Part shown: piece after piece, positions 1 through 9,433 of the stretch | How positions within the stretch are numbered: position 1 is the stretch's first letter | Layout of the letters: the number at the start of each line of letters is the position of its first letter | Origin: Saprospiraceae bacterium | GTDB taxonomy: Bacteria > Bacteroidota > Bacteroidia > Chitinophagales > Saprospiraceae | Reading direction: 5' to 3' | Assembly: GCA_016717145.1 (NCBI GenBank) | Contig: JADKGD010000029.1 | Location: 38,809-102,808, forward strand | Length of the DNA: 64,000 nucleotides | Notes under the pieces: model-generated | What the model was told of the DNA's origin: nothing | Seen by the model: the letters and a program-made list of their open reading frames with translations, nothing else | Databases searched by the model: none | Translations under genes and position numbers: made by a program

Positions 1-390
1 GTAAGCGGCTTACCCGGGTTATTTAAACTTGTAGCATCAAAAACAAATGGTTTGCTGGTGGCAGATATGGATACAGGTAAGTCAAGATTTTGTTCTGTAA
101 GGCAACATCAATTTACGCCTATGGAGACAGTAGCCATTTATACGGATACGGATACGGCTGAAATATCCACCGTATTTCAAGCCATGCTGGATAAAATGAA
201 TGAACTTCCTGTACCTTCGGCAAGCGGTTCGCATAAAGAGTTACAAAAATATTTTGAAGTCATTTTACCCGACTATGATCGCGATAAAGTATTCCACAGC
301 GATATGAAAAAAGTGATCAAATGGTTTACTTTTCTTAATGACCGAGGGTATCTTACAGCAGCACCTGAACCAAACACAGAAGAGGAATAG
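1..390 (+). CDS. DUF5606 family protein, 5' truncated by window edge
   Basis: The reading frame is open from base 1 and ends with TAG at 388-390, giving about 129 residues. A TTG at 52 could be read as a start, but the frame upstream (VSGLPGLFKLVASKTNG) is clearly protein-like. I recognise it as the DUF5606 family, small conserved Bacteroidota proteins that normally begin a few residues further upstream, so only a handful of residues are missing. No catalytic motif is visible and the function is unknown. The acidic tail (EPNTEEE) is typical of a soluble cytoplasmic protein. It converges on the dctA-type gene, with only 11 bp between the stop codons. Confidence 0.8.
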   Translation, partial: VSGLPGLFKLVASKTNGLLVADMDTGKSRFCSVRQHQFTPMETVAIYTDTDTAEISTVFQAMLDKMNELPVPSASGSHKELQKYFEVILPDYDRDKVFHSDMKKVIKWFTFLNDRGYLTAAPEPNTEEE

Positions 391-401
391 ACAAATTACT
401 G

Positions 402-1679
402 TTATCTGTCTCTACTATTAATTCCCAAATTGTCTGTCAAAATATCTTCATATTCACTGACATGAGCGAAAGCATAATCCATCTTTTGACGATCAAATTC
501 TTTTTCGTGATTTGAAATCCAAATGGTTGCGACACCATTACCAATAAAATTAGTAATGGCTCTGGCTTCCGACATAAATCTATCCACACCAAGTAACATA
601 GCTAACCCATCCAGGGGTATTACCTTGACTGCGGTCAAGGTAGACGCCAAAACAACAAAGCCACTACCAGTAACCCCGGCAGCACCTTTTGAAGTGATCA
701 TGAGTACGCCTATAATGGTCATCAACTGTGCAAAATCCAGATGGATCTGATAGACCTGAGCCAGAAAAATCACAGCCATAGACAAGTAGATCGTTGTGCC
801 ATCAAGATTAAAAGAATATCCTGCAGGTACAACCAGGCCAACAGTCGATTTGGCACATCCCATTTTTTCGAGTTTCTCCATGAGGTTCGGAAGTGCGGCC
901 TCTGATGATGATGTGCCCAAAACAATCAATAATTCCTCTTTAATATAATTCAAAAATTTTAATAAACTGACCTTATACATTCGAAGTATTATATACAGGA
1001 CACCAAATATAAAAAGTGTCATAGTAGCATAGACTGTTACCATCAATTTGGCCAATGGAATTATGGAGTGAATGCCATACTTCCCAATCGTAAATGCCAT
1101 ACCACCAAATGCACCCAATGGCGCGAGAATCATCACCCAATGCAACAGCTTAAAAACAAATTTAGCCGCTAGATTAAGCAAATTTGTAATCCTTACTTTC
1201 TGAGGTAATCTGCCCAGAATAATACCAAAAAAAATGGAAAAAATCAATACTTGAAACGTATGATTATCAGCAATAAACTGCCACCACGAATGTTCCTGAG
1301 CTTGTTTTGTAAAACCGGAAATTTGGTTCGTATCCACTTCAGTAGAAACGATAACGCCAACGCCAGGCTGAATCATATATGCCACCAAAATGCCTATGAT
1401 CAATGCAAAAGTAGTCACCACTTCAAAATATAAAAGCGCCTTGCCGCCTACCCTTCCTACCTTACTGAGATCACCCATACTACCTATGCCAAGTGTAATG
1501 GTCAGAAAGATGATCGGATTGATAAAAACCTTTACGACAGCTATAAACCAAGTGCCCAATACCTTCATCTCCACCCCTTTATCAGGCAAAAAATGACCCA
1601 GTAAAACGCCAGCAAAAATGGCTAAAAGTACCCAAAAGGTGAGGTTTGTTAATATTTTTTTAATGCTTTTCAAAATCAA
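402..1679 (-). CDS. dctA: C4-dicarboxylate:cation symporter, DctA type
   Basis: Protein of 425 residues, the usual length of DctA/GltP (DAACS) transporters, which import succinate, fumarate, malate or acidic amino acids across the inner membrane with protons or sodium. Family signatures seen: the serine-rich re-entrant loop TSSSEAALP at residues 256-264, NLDGTTIYL at 291-299, SKGAAGVTGSGF at 330-341 and DRFMSEARAITNFIGN at 366-381. Several long hydrophobic helices are present from residue 10 onward. The SKGAAGVTGSG and DRFMSEAR blocks resemble DctA more than GltT, so dicarboxylate is the favoured substrate. It appears monocistronic. The call is firm for the family and moderate for the substrate. 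Confidence 0.85.
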   Translation of the reverse strand: MILKSIKKILTNLTFWVLLAIFAGVLLGHFLPDKGVEMKVLGTWFIAVVKVFINPIIFLTITLGIGSMGDLSKVGRVGGKALLYFEVVTTFALIIGILVAYMIQPGVGVIVSTEVDTNQISGFTKQAQEHSWWQFIADNHTFQVLIFSIFFGIILGRLPQKVRITNLLNLAAKFVFKLLHWVMILAPLGAFGGMAFTIGKYGIHSIIPLAKLMVTVYATMTLFIFGVLYIILRMYKVSLLKFLNYIKEELLIVLGTSSSEAALPNLMEKLEKMGCAKSTVGLVVPAGYSFNLDGTTIYLSMAVIFLAQVYQIHLDFAQLMTIIGVLMITSKGAAGVTGSGFVVLASTLTAVKVIPLDGLAMLLGVDRFMSEARAITNFIGNGVATIWISNHEKEFDRQKMDYAFAHVSEYEDILTDNLGINSRDR

Positions 1680-1731
1680 AAATGTTATTTAGGGTCTGCT
1701 GAAAAAGTCAAAATCGTTTCATTTAATAACA

Positions 1732-1915
1732 GCCATTGGACTGGGATATCGTTCAAAAAACAAGCGATAGAGAATGAAGAGTCAAAAGTGCGTCTATCGC
1801 CTTGATAGAATATTAAAAATAAACGAATGATAATCAAGGCGATAGAAAAAGCATTTTGACTCGAGAATGAACGGTGCTTCGCAATCGCCTTTTTTTGAAC
1901 TAGTCCACCAATGGC
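1732..1915. repeat. Long imperfect palindrome (MITE-like or cruciform element)
   Basis: Two arms of about 75-90 bp are inverted repeats of each other. GCCATTGG at 1732-1739 pairs with CCAATGGC at 1908-1915. GAGTCAAAA near 1780 pairs with TTTTGACTC near 1854. A perfect 14-bp pair closes it at 1793-1806 and 1833-1846. It contains no ORF and lies between dctA and the thioredoxin-like gene. The arms are too long and too mismatched for a simple terminator. A small non-autonomous mobile element or its relic is the most likely explanation. Confidence 0.6.
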
Positions 1916-1921
1916 GGATTG

Positions 1922-1951
1922 AATACTTTTTTAGCAATGTAAAAAAGTATT
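1922..1951. other. Perfect 11-bp hairpin
   Basis: AATACTTTTTT at 1922-1932 and its exact complement at 1941-1951 are separated by 8 nt. It sits beside the larger palindrome and downstream of the thioredoxin-like gene. The stem is A/T-rich with only one C-G pair and has no following T-run, so terminator function is weakly supported. Confidence 0.35.
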
Positions 1952-2173
1952 TGCCTTTTTTCCTTTCCATATTCCTACGGAATGCAGCTCAGGGCATTAG
2001 GCGCTGATTAATAAAATGTAAGTGCTTGAGTTTTGATTGAGCTGATTAAAAAACCCTTGCACTCAAATGTCTAAATATTCTTATAAAAATTGGTTTACCA
2101 GACATTTAACTCATACTCAGCAAGTCTTTGTTAGCAACAGATTTCTTTTAGCTCTATAACCTAAAATCCAGGT

Positions 2174-3317
2174 TTAATGTTCGTCATCCAAATATTTACG
2201 CAATTTTTTATAAAGCGGATCATATTTAATGCCATTTTTATAAGCAAGATCATTTGCCTTTGCAATATCTTTGGTACACGCTTCTTTTTTATCCTGCGCA
2301 TAATGTATGATACTCAACATGTCATAATACAAATATTCTTGTGATGCATTCGCCAACATGGTGAAATCATCTTCGATGGCAGCATAAAAAGTAACATCTT
2401 TTTCTTCCCTTACAACTTCTATAAATGCCTTAATCAGCAAATCCATATCTTTCGTTTCGGGATAATGTTTTAATAAACTTTTTGAATTGATGATAAGACT
2501 TTGTTTTGAAGCAATATTCAATTGTTTGTATAAGATTATTTCGCGATATGCCAATATATAAGCCAATATCTTATTCTGAGGAAAACCAATGTCCTGTGAC
2601 AACGTTTTACTTTTATCTCTGATCAATTCATTAGACTTAAAATTATGATCTGATAGTAAATGACAAAGCATTAAACTTTCGGTTAGCAACAGATCTGATT
2701 TCCCATTTAGTTTTTTGTAAGCATCAAGAAAAATCTGAATATCGATCAATGATTCAAAATTTAACAAAACCGGTCTTGAATATGGTTTACCTTTTTGTAT
2801 GGCATCATGAAGAAAGAACTTCCGCTGTGTCGGAGATAATGGAGCAATTGTTTTAGTGAGGTTATTTATAAATTCCTGCTCATCAAATTCAATGTCAACA
2901 TCTTTTTTGTACAGATCCTGACCTTTATTTAAGGATTTAGCGACATTAAACAGATACTCAATCCCTGCATAACCACGAATCTTCTCTACAACTTCTCCAT
3001 TTTTATTTAAATATAAACAAGTCGGATAAGCTACAATATCAAATTTTGAGATAAATTGTTTATCATATTTTTCATTGATCTTTAAGATTAATAAAATTGG
3101 TATTAAAAAAGTCAACGATAGCTGCATCGCTCTCCATATCTTTTATCATTACTTTACAGGGACCACACCAGTCAGCCATTACATCTACGAAGATAAGTTT
3201 ATCTTGCTGAGCAGCTAATTTTTGTGCTTCGCTAAAGCTTGAAATAAAATTGATCTTGCCAACGAATAATACTGGAGCAAAAATGACCGATAACATCGTA
3301 AACTGTAATTTTATCAT
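2174..3317 (-). CDS. Thioredoxin-like protein, interrupted by a frameshift
   Basis: Two overlapping frames make one protein of about 380 residues. The first part (3317 to about 3085) carries an N-terminal hydrophobic segment and the thioredoxin active site WCGPC, Cys51 and Cys54 counted from the chosen start. The second part (about 3100 to 2174) resumes with NEKYDKQFISKFDIVAYPT, the thioredoxin beta3-alpha3 region with its cis-proline, followed by a long helical C-terminal extension. One extra base near 3075-3110 explains the break. An ATG at 3350 is also in frame, but a TATCTTTG promoter element lies at 3338-3345, so the ATG at 3317 is preferred. It is probably an exported or membrane-anchored disulfide oxidoreductase. 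The C-terminal domain is unrecognised. Confidence 0.7.
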
Positions 3318-3337
3318 ACAAGTGTATTTCCTAAGTG

Positions 3338-3345
3338 CAAAGATA
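3338..3345 (-). promoter_or_regulatory. Bacteroidota -7 element (TATCTTTG)
   Basis: Matches TAnnTTTG, 21 bp upstream of the ATG at 3317. It overlaps the alternative ATG at 3350, so it favours the shorter start of the thioredoxin-like gene. Confidence 0.45.
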
Positions 3346-3385
3346 ATCATTCATGCAAATAAATTTAAAAAAACGTCTATTCTAG

Positions 3386-3485
3386 TAAACGTTCCCATCC
3401 GCTATATTTTTTTGCCTACTAACCACACAAACCATACTATTTGTTAGGTAGACACTTTCCTGGTTTATCCTAGAATAGATAACCT
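3386..3485. repeat. ~100-bp interspersed repeat, copy 1
   Basis: Matches 4401-4501 in the same orientation with about 9 mismatches in 101 bases. Copy 1 is framed by a 10-bp inverted repeat, TCTATTCTAG at 3376-3385 and CTAGAATAGA at 3470-3479, and contains an internal AAACCA/TGGTTT pair conserved in both copies. It follows the small lipoprotein gene on the minus strand. No protein is encoded. Confidence 0.75.
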
Positions 3486-3600
3486 GAACTCATGTCACAC
3501 AAAGTTAAAAAAAATTAATCATTCGTCCAGGATTCATGGCACAGCCATGGCAGCATAGCGATGTAGTAAATACTACGCCGAACGGGGGGAGTTCAATTTG

Positions 3601-3776
3601 AAATGACGCCTCTATAGGGCTTTGGGGTTTGCCATATTTGAAGAGAGGAAAGCCCAAAGGGCTAACTTTTTGATACTACGCCAAAATTCCAGTCGTAAGA
3701 AATGTCGCCCCTATGGGGCTTTTGGGCAGATTATTGAGTTGATTTTTCCAAAATGACGCCCCTATGGGGCTTTGTG
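3601..3776. repeat. Three copies of a GC-palindrome repeat
   Basis: A ~26-bp unit, AAATGACGCCCCTATGGGGC followed by TTT, occurs at 3601-3627, 3700-3727 and 3751-3776. Its core GCCCCTATGGGGC is palindromic, and copy 1 differs at a few bases. Spacing is irregular (99 and 51 bp), which argues against CRISPR. It may be a dispersed REP-like element or a relic of a repeated insertion. The stretch 3486-3867 contains nothing else I can support except a small hairpin around 3563-3576. Confidence 0.6.
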
Positions 3777-3867
3777 TCACGCTACAAATGCAGCAAAGCC
3801 CAGAAAACTGACATTTTGGTGATACCGAAATTTAAAATTTTTCTTATCAGAGGGTAAATAATTGAAT

Positions 3868-4267
3868 TTATTTCAATTTGATATTATAAGCAGCAATAGA
3901 ATCAACCTGTACAAAATCATGGTTTAGGATATAATTGTAAGAAAGTGATATTATTAATTCTTCATTTTTATAAATGCTTATTCTGCTAGCATCCAGACCA
4001 TCATGGTTATTGAACTTTTGTCCAAATAAATCTGAATAACCTCCTCTCACTTTGAATAGAAGTATCTTGTATAGTACGTTTTCACTTTTGGTTTTAAGTT
4101 TTTGTGATGACCCCGGCAGATACAACAATATCAATATTTTTATCTTTATCAGGTTTTTCAATTGTTAGATAAAATTCTTTTCTTGGAGACACAGTTTCAA
4201 CTTGTTTACAACTTGAAAGTATTGAGATTATAATCATTGTTGAAATAATAACATTTTGTTTTTTCAT
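3868..4267 (-). CDS. Small lipoprotein, interrupted by a frameshift
   Basis: The frame from the ATG at 4267 gives a lipoprotein signal peptide ending SILSSC (lipobox LSSC) followed by KQVETVSPRKEFYLTIEKP. It runs into a stop at 4094-4096. The frame just beyond continues KTKSENVLYKILLFKVRGGYSDLFGQKF to a stop at 3868. A one-base error near 4090-4110 joins them into about 132 residues. The family is unrecognised. It lies between the two copies of the 100-bp repeat and downstream of a DUF6973 gene and another small lipoprotein. A role as a membrane-anchored immunity protein is conceivable from context only. An ATG at 4161 in the second frame is probably not the real start. Confidence 0.55.
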
Positions 4268-4400
4268 AAGCAAATCGAAGTTATAAATTTAGCAAATGAA
4301 TCTGCATTTGTTAGCTGTTGACTAAGTTATAATTCGGGCTAGGCCGAGGTCTTAGTGGTGCCAGATTATTAATTTGAATGTACACTACATCATATGCTAT

Positions 4401-4501
4401 TAAACGTTCCCATCCGCTATATTTTTTTGCCTACTAACCACACAAACCAAACTATTTGTTAGCTAGGCACTCTTCTGGTTTATTCCACTATAGATAACCT
4501 G
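4401..4501. repeat. ~100-bp interspersed repeat, copy 2
   Basis: Second copy of the repeat at 3386-3485, same orientation, about 91% identical. Its terminal inverted repeats are more decayed than those of copy 1. It follows the broken lipoprotein gene at 4541-4905 on the minus strand. Each repeat copy therefore comes after a small minus-strand gene. Confidence 0.75.
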
Positions 4502-4540
4502 TTTTCAAATGATTGTTTAATAAAATGGAATAGAGCCCAA

Positions 4541-4905
4541 CTAATCAAAAAAGGTAACATCAATTGTGAATTCATTACTGATACAACTATCTGGGCTTAG
4601 TCTTAATTGCAAAGAGTTTTCATACCAATCATTATTATATATTTCTTATCAACAAAAATACCATTTAGGTAGAATGATTTCCAAAATTAGTTTTTTTAGA
4701 ATCCATAAACAGTTCTAACTTGCTTTCACAACTTAATTTTCCGTTAGCTATAATTTTAACTCTATAACAGCCTGACGGTGGTAAAAATATTTCTGATAAG
4801 GAGTCATGATTTGTGTTAAAGATTATCCTATAGCTATTACTAACATTACATGAAAGTTGCCAAATAATTAATAAAAAAAATAGAGAACTTCTTGAGAAAT
4901 GTCAT
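4541..4905 (-). pseudogene. Small lipoprotein-like gene broken by about three frameshifts
   Basis: Reading the minus strand from the ATG at 4905 gives MTFLKKFS. After a one-base shift in the A8/T8 run at 4873-4880 it continues LLIIWQLSCNVSNSYRI, a lipoprotein-like signal peptide. The next segment, NTNHDSLSEIFLPPSGCYRVKII through LFMDSKKTNFGN, ends near 4670. After two further shifts the frame ENSLQLRLSPDSCISNEF leads to TAG at 4541-4543. Total is about 120 residues. It starts 14 bp after the stop of the DUF6973 gene, as expected for a co-transcribed partner. The protein family is unknown. The breaks could be sequence errors or real decay. Confidence 0.45.
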
Positions 4906-4918
4906 AACTTATGCTTGT

Positions 4919-5530
4919 TTAGTTGCATTCACAATTATTGGAAGAAATTAAAGAGGATTGGTTATCCGTGGGATCTGAAAATACTTTTAATTCACCATTT
5001 TCTAATTGTTTACAAATTTCGTCGGCCAAAGTATGTGATGGTATCGAACCATTAGGGTTCTTAGGCAAAGAGTTATAAATTGATATTCCCTTGGCATTAT
5101 TATGTAAATCCATTACAACTTCAAAATTTAAATCTGCTGTATTAGCACATTCATGTGCATCGCCAAATTCTTTTGCAACATCCGCACCTAAATAAAAAGC
5201 ATTATTTGCATTAAACATTGCATGTCTAAAAGCATCAGAACAATCATTTCTGCCATTATAACCAAATTTTAATTTTGTCCACTTTTCGGCTATTGATTTA
5301 CTTGCAAATAAACTAAATTTTACAGCATCACCATATTTTTCAATTAATGCTATTTCGCACGAATTAAGTTCATAATTGGGACCTATTGCACACCAATTAT
5401 TTTTTATTTCTTCAAGGCTTAAATTTGATCCGGTTAACGAGTTATTAATTGTTTCTAATTGATTATTAGTAATATAATCCTCCCCTTCCAAAGCATCCTC
5501 CAGCGCACTATCAATATCTGCCTCTGTCAT
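4919..5530 (-). CDS. DUF6973 domain protein, orphan toxin-like C-terminal module
   Basis: 203 residues. The conserved block DAFRHAMFNA (99-108), GDAHE (123-127) and MDLHNN (140-145) matches the DUF6973 pattern as I remember it. That domain often occurs at the C-terminus of large secreted polymorphic-toxin-like proteins. The conserved His, Asp and Glu residues suggest a hydrolase, but the activity is unknown. Upstream in the same frame, back to about 5590, the protein-like linker EEQSDNPGAKQPDGSYIKPK continues before a stop. Another frame reads IFIVYDGVKS, so the annotated start may be internal to a longer, broken gene. A small lipoprotein gene follows 13 bp downstream, consistent with a toxin/immunity pair. 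That functional reading is inference. Confidence 0.6.
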   Translation of the reverse strand: MTEADIDSALEDALEGEDYITNNQLETINNSLTGSNLSLEEIKNNWCAIGPNYELNSCEIALIEKYGDAVKFSLFASKSIAEKWTKLKFGYNGRNDCSDAFRHAMFNANNAFYLGADVAKEFGDAHECANTADLNFEVVMDLHNNAKGISIYNSLPKNPNGSIPSHTLADEICKQLENGELKVFSDPTDNQSSLISSNNCECN

Positions 5531-5754
5531 TTTAGGTTTGATGTACGAACCATCAGGCTGTTTAGCTCCGGGATTGTCACTTTGCTCTTCACACCATCAT
5601 ATACGATAAATATATTTGGATTGCATTAGTAAAAATTCAGGAATACTTATCCTTGATTATTTACACTTCCAGAGTAAATTCGTAATCTATCCATTCATAT
5701 AATCGACTTTCCCCTTGATATACTATAATGATGATTTATTTCGTATATTAGCAT

Positions 5755-8700
5755 ATGCATCTTAGAGTTCTGCTTAGTTTATGTTTATTTTTTATATCCG
5801 GCATGGCAGCATATGCCCAGCTTGTTTCACGTACACCTTTGAAGACAATCATGGTCACATTGGATGCCTGTTCCATAAAACCTGATTCCAACACTCTGAT
5901 TCCCAATACAATACTCATAAAATATGAAAACGATACCATCAAAAATTATCAGCTATTCAACAACGAAATCAAATTCAATCAGGCAGTCTGTACAGTCTAT
6001 AAAGGCAAATCACTTACTATAAGCTACCGCTCTTTTGATTTTAATATCGAAAAAACGTATTTCAGGATTGATACCTCTTTGCTCACATTCAAAGAAAAAT
6101 CGCTGATTTCAGGTTATGAATACAATCCAAATGGACAAAAAAAAGACATCATAGATTCTAAAGGGCTTGATTATAAAGGCAGTTTTTCCCGTGGCTTATC
6201 TGTTGGAAACAGCCAGAGTCTGGTATTAAATTCAAACTTTGATATGCAACTTATCGGAGATCTCGGTAATGGACTAAAAGTTGTTGCAGCTATTTCTGAT
6301 GAAAATCTGCCGATACAAGCCCAGGGCAACACCCAGCAATTACAGGAATTTGACAAAGTTTTTATTCAGGTGAGCAAGGACCGATCATCTATCACAGCAG
6401 GTGATTACGAACTCAGAAAACCCAATAGCTACTTTATGAACTACTTCAAAAAACTCAAGGGCATCACACTTGCAAGCACCATTCAAACAAATAAGGATTC
6501 AGAAGTATTTACCAAAGGTAGTTTTGCCATTTCAAGAGGGAAGTTTGCACGTCAATTTTTAACGACAAAAGAAGGCAATCAAGGGCCTTACAGGCTGGAA
6601 GGCAACAACGGAGAGCGATTTATAATCGTGCTGGCAGGTACCGAAAAAATTTATTTTAACGGCATCTTACTTACAAGGGGATTTGATTATGATTACGTCA
6701 TTGATTATAACCGGGCGGATATTACTTTTTCGCCCAATAGGGTTGTTGCAAGGGATTCACGGGTCATAGTGGAGTTTGAATATACGGACATCTCATATCT
6801 AAGGTCACTGTATGCCACACAAACGGAATATAAAAGCAAATATTGGAACGTTAATGTCAACTTTTACTCAGAGCAGGATAGTAAAACTTCGACCGGTGAT
6901 GTACAGCTGGATTCTACAGATATTCTCATCCTTGAACAGAGCGGTGATGACCCAACAAGATCTGTCAGAAAAAGTCTTCGACTGGTAACTGATGCAGATA
7001 AAAAGGAAATAACAAAAATTCTGTATGTAGGGCTCCCTGATCCGTTAAACCCTGCGGAAATCATTCTTTCTTTTACTGAAAATATAGACAGCGCACAATA
7101 TACCGCCGTATTTACCGAAGTGGGTCAGGGAAAAGGCGACTATATCATCGACAATACAAAAAATAAAAATGCAAGGGTGTATAAATATTCAGGTAAAAAC
7201 TTAGGTCAATATCTTCCTGTCATTCAGCTGATTCCACCTGAGCAGAAACAATTGATTACGGTAAACGGAAGTTACTATGTATCTGAAAAAACCAATGTTT
7301 TTGCTGAAATGGGTCTAAGCAATCTGGATAAAAACAGAAGATCAGCAGTCAACAATAATGACAATGTGGGCTGGTCTTCTCATCTTGCCTTAAACCATAG
7401 TATTAACCTGGATTCTGCTGCGACATGGAAACTTAAAGCCACTGTAAAACATGAACATATAGATAAATATTTTAATGCGTTAAATCCATTCAGAGTTCCT
7501 GAATTTACCCGGGATTGGAACATTGCCCAAATCACCCAAAAAGGAAGCGAGAATCTGATCTACAGCAATTTTAGTCTCGCTAATAAATCGGGCTTTACCC
7601 TTGATTATGGCTTTAATAGTTTTGATAAAAAAGACATTTATAACGGTAAAAGGCACGAAGCTTCTGTCAAATATGATGGAACTCGTCTGACGATGCGGGC
7701 TTATGGTAATGTTTTGTTTTCATCATCTCCTTTTCTGGATCAAAACAGCACATTTATCAGACCAAATGTGACAGTAGCTTATAAATTGGGTGCCAATAGT
7801 AGCTGGGCTATCGGGGGAGAGTTTGATGCTGAACGAAATGAACGTAAAAGCATAAGTGCCGACACGCTGATTACAAAAAGTTATGCTTTTCAAAACCTAA
7901 AGTGTTTTATTGCCAATGACTTCACCCGAGATTTTGCACTCAAATTTTCATTCGCTGAACGAAATGATTATTTTGCAAATAAAAAGAGTCTTCAGCACGC
8001 AGCTACAGCAAATGAGATCGAAATAGCAGGATAGTGGACTACTTCCAATAATTCAGACCTGCAATGGAGTTTTATTGCCCGCGATCTGAATATCATTTCA
8101 GCAGAATTGCTGCCAACTGACAAAAGTAAAAAGACAATCTTAGGAAGGGTGGATTATGCTTTTTCGGCTATAAATCAAGGTATCAGATCCACAACAAGTT
8201 ATAATACAAATTCTGGTCAGGAACCAAAAATTGAATACATTTTTCAAAAAGTAGAAGTAGGTCTCGGAGACTATTTTCTTATCAACGAATCAGCCAATCC
8301 TAACCTAAGTAATATACAGGACTTCAGGTATGATCCAAGCAATCCATTGTCAAGTTATATTAGATTAGTCCTTACCAATAATGAATTTATACGCACCAAT
8401 AATATTGAACTCAATCAGAATCTGACCATCGATCCATCAAAGTTTATACTTAAAAAAGAAGGTGTCAAACAAGGCAGATTACATGTATTTTTGTCAAGAT
8501 TCTCCACACTGTCAAATCTTCGAATAAGCAAAAAACAAATGGCAGATGTGGAAACACCACTTTCTTCTTACATTAATTTTAATCTTTCTGACACCTCACT
8601 TGTAGCCTATAATGCTTTGAATTCCAATACTTTATTTTTTAACCGGGGTAATGTAAAATATGACATCCAAATCGGTAACAGAAACAATCAAAACAGAATC

Positions 8701-9252
8701 ATCCAGGTTTCCGGTCGGGAAGACAGAGGTTTAAATGATTTTTTTATCCGCTCCAGATTTAATATCAAAAACAAAGCTGATATTTTTCTGATCCTGGAAA
8801 ACTCAAAAAAATCCTATCAATCCGAAGCTTTTGGAGATCGCAATCTGGACATACAAATCTATAGAATAAAACCCGAAATCAGCTTTCGCCCTACAGCAAA
8901 TACCAGGATAAATCTTAAATACAATTATCAGGATAAAAAACAAAACATACTATCTAAAGACGTTGCTTTTATTAAAGAAATTTCAACTGAATTTGCACTC
9001 CGGAAAGCAAGTAAATACAGCTTTGATTTTACGTTGAGTTATGTAAATATCAATTTTTCAGGAAAACCCAATTCACCTATTGAATACGATATGCTTGAAG
9101 GGCTTAAAAACGGAAAAAACTTCCTTTGGAATTTAATTTATACAAAACGTCTGGCTAAAAATATTGACCTCACTATAAATTACGAGGGTAGAAAAGCCGG
9201 CTTGTCCCCATTGGTTAATGTTGGTCGGGCGCAAATAAAAGCTACTTTTTAA
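5755..9252 (+). CDS. Very large SprA-like surface protein with in-frame stop at 8032-8034
   Basis: The frame runs from the ATG at 5755 to TAA at 9250-9252, about 1165 codons, interrupted by one in-frame TAG at 8032-8034. Both sides are clearly coding and no frameshift is needed. The N-terminus is a signal peptide ending MAAYAQ (residues 17-22). Residues 142-155 (GSFSRGLSVGNSQS) and 191-205 (GNTQQLQEFDKVFIQ) resemble blocks I recall from SprA-related outer-membrane proteins. The C-terminal two thirds are alternating beta-strand-like segments, suggesting a large outer-membrane barrel. It is far shorter than SprA itself, so it is a relative at best. The TAG may be a real nonsense mutation or a base error. 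Confidence 0.7.
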
Positions 9253-9433
9253 GTTCTGTTTGTGGCAATAAAAAGTCAAATTTTTATAAACTTTTTAATG
9301 GTGTAAAAACACTACATTTTATGTCATAGCATAACTTTAAAATGCTGATAATTATACTTAATAAATTATCATTGTAAGATACTATGTAATAACCTATATT
9401 ATCATCAGGAATCAGTTTTTCTTTCTTATCATT

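Noticed and set aside
3386..4501. Integron attC sites flanking a gene cassette
   Set aside because: The layout (gene then repeat, twice) is suggestive, and GTTAGGT in copy 1 fits GTTRRRY. Copy 2 has GTTAGCT, the left core does not match RYYYAAC, and no integrase is visible. A structure-based attC search would decide.
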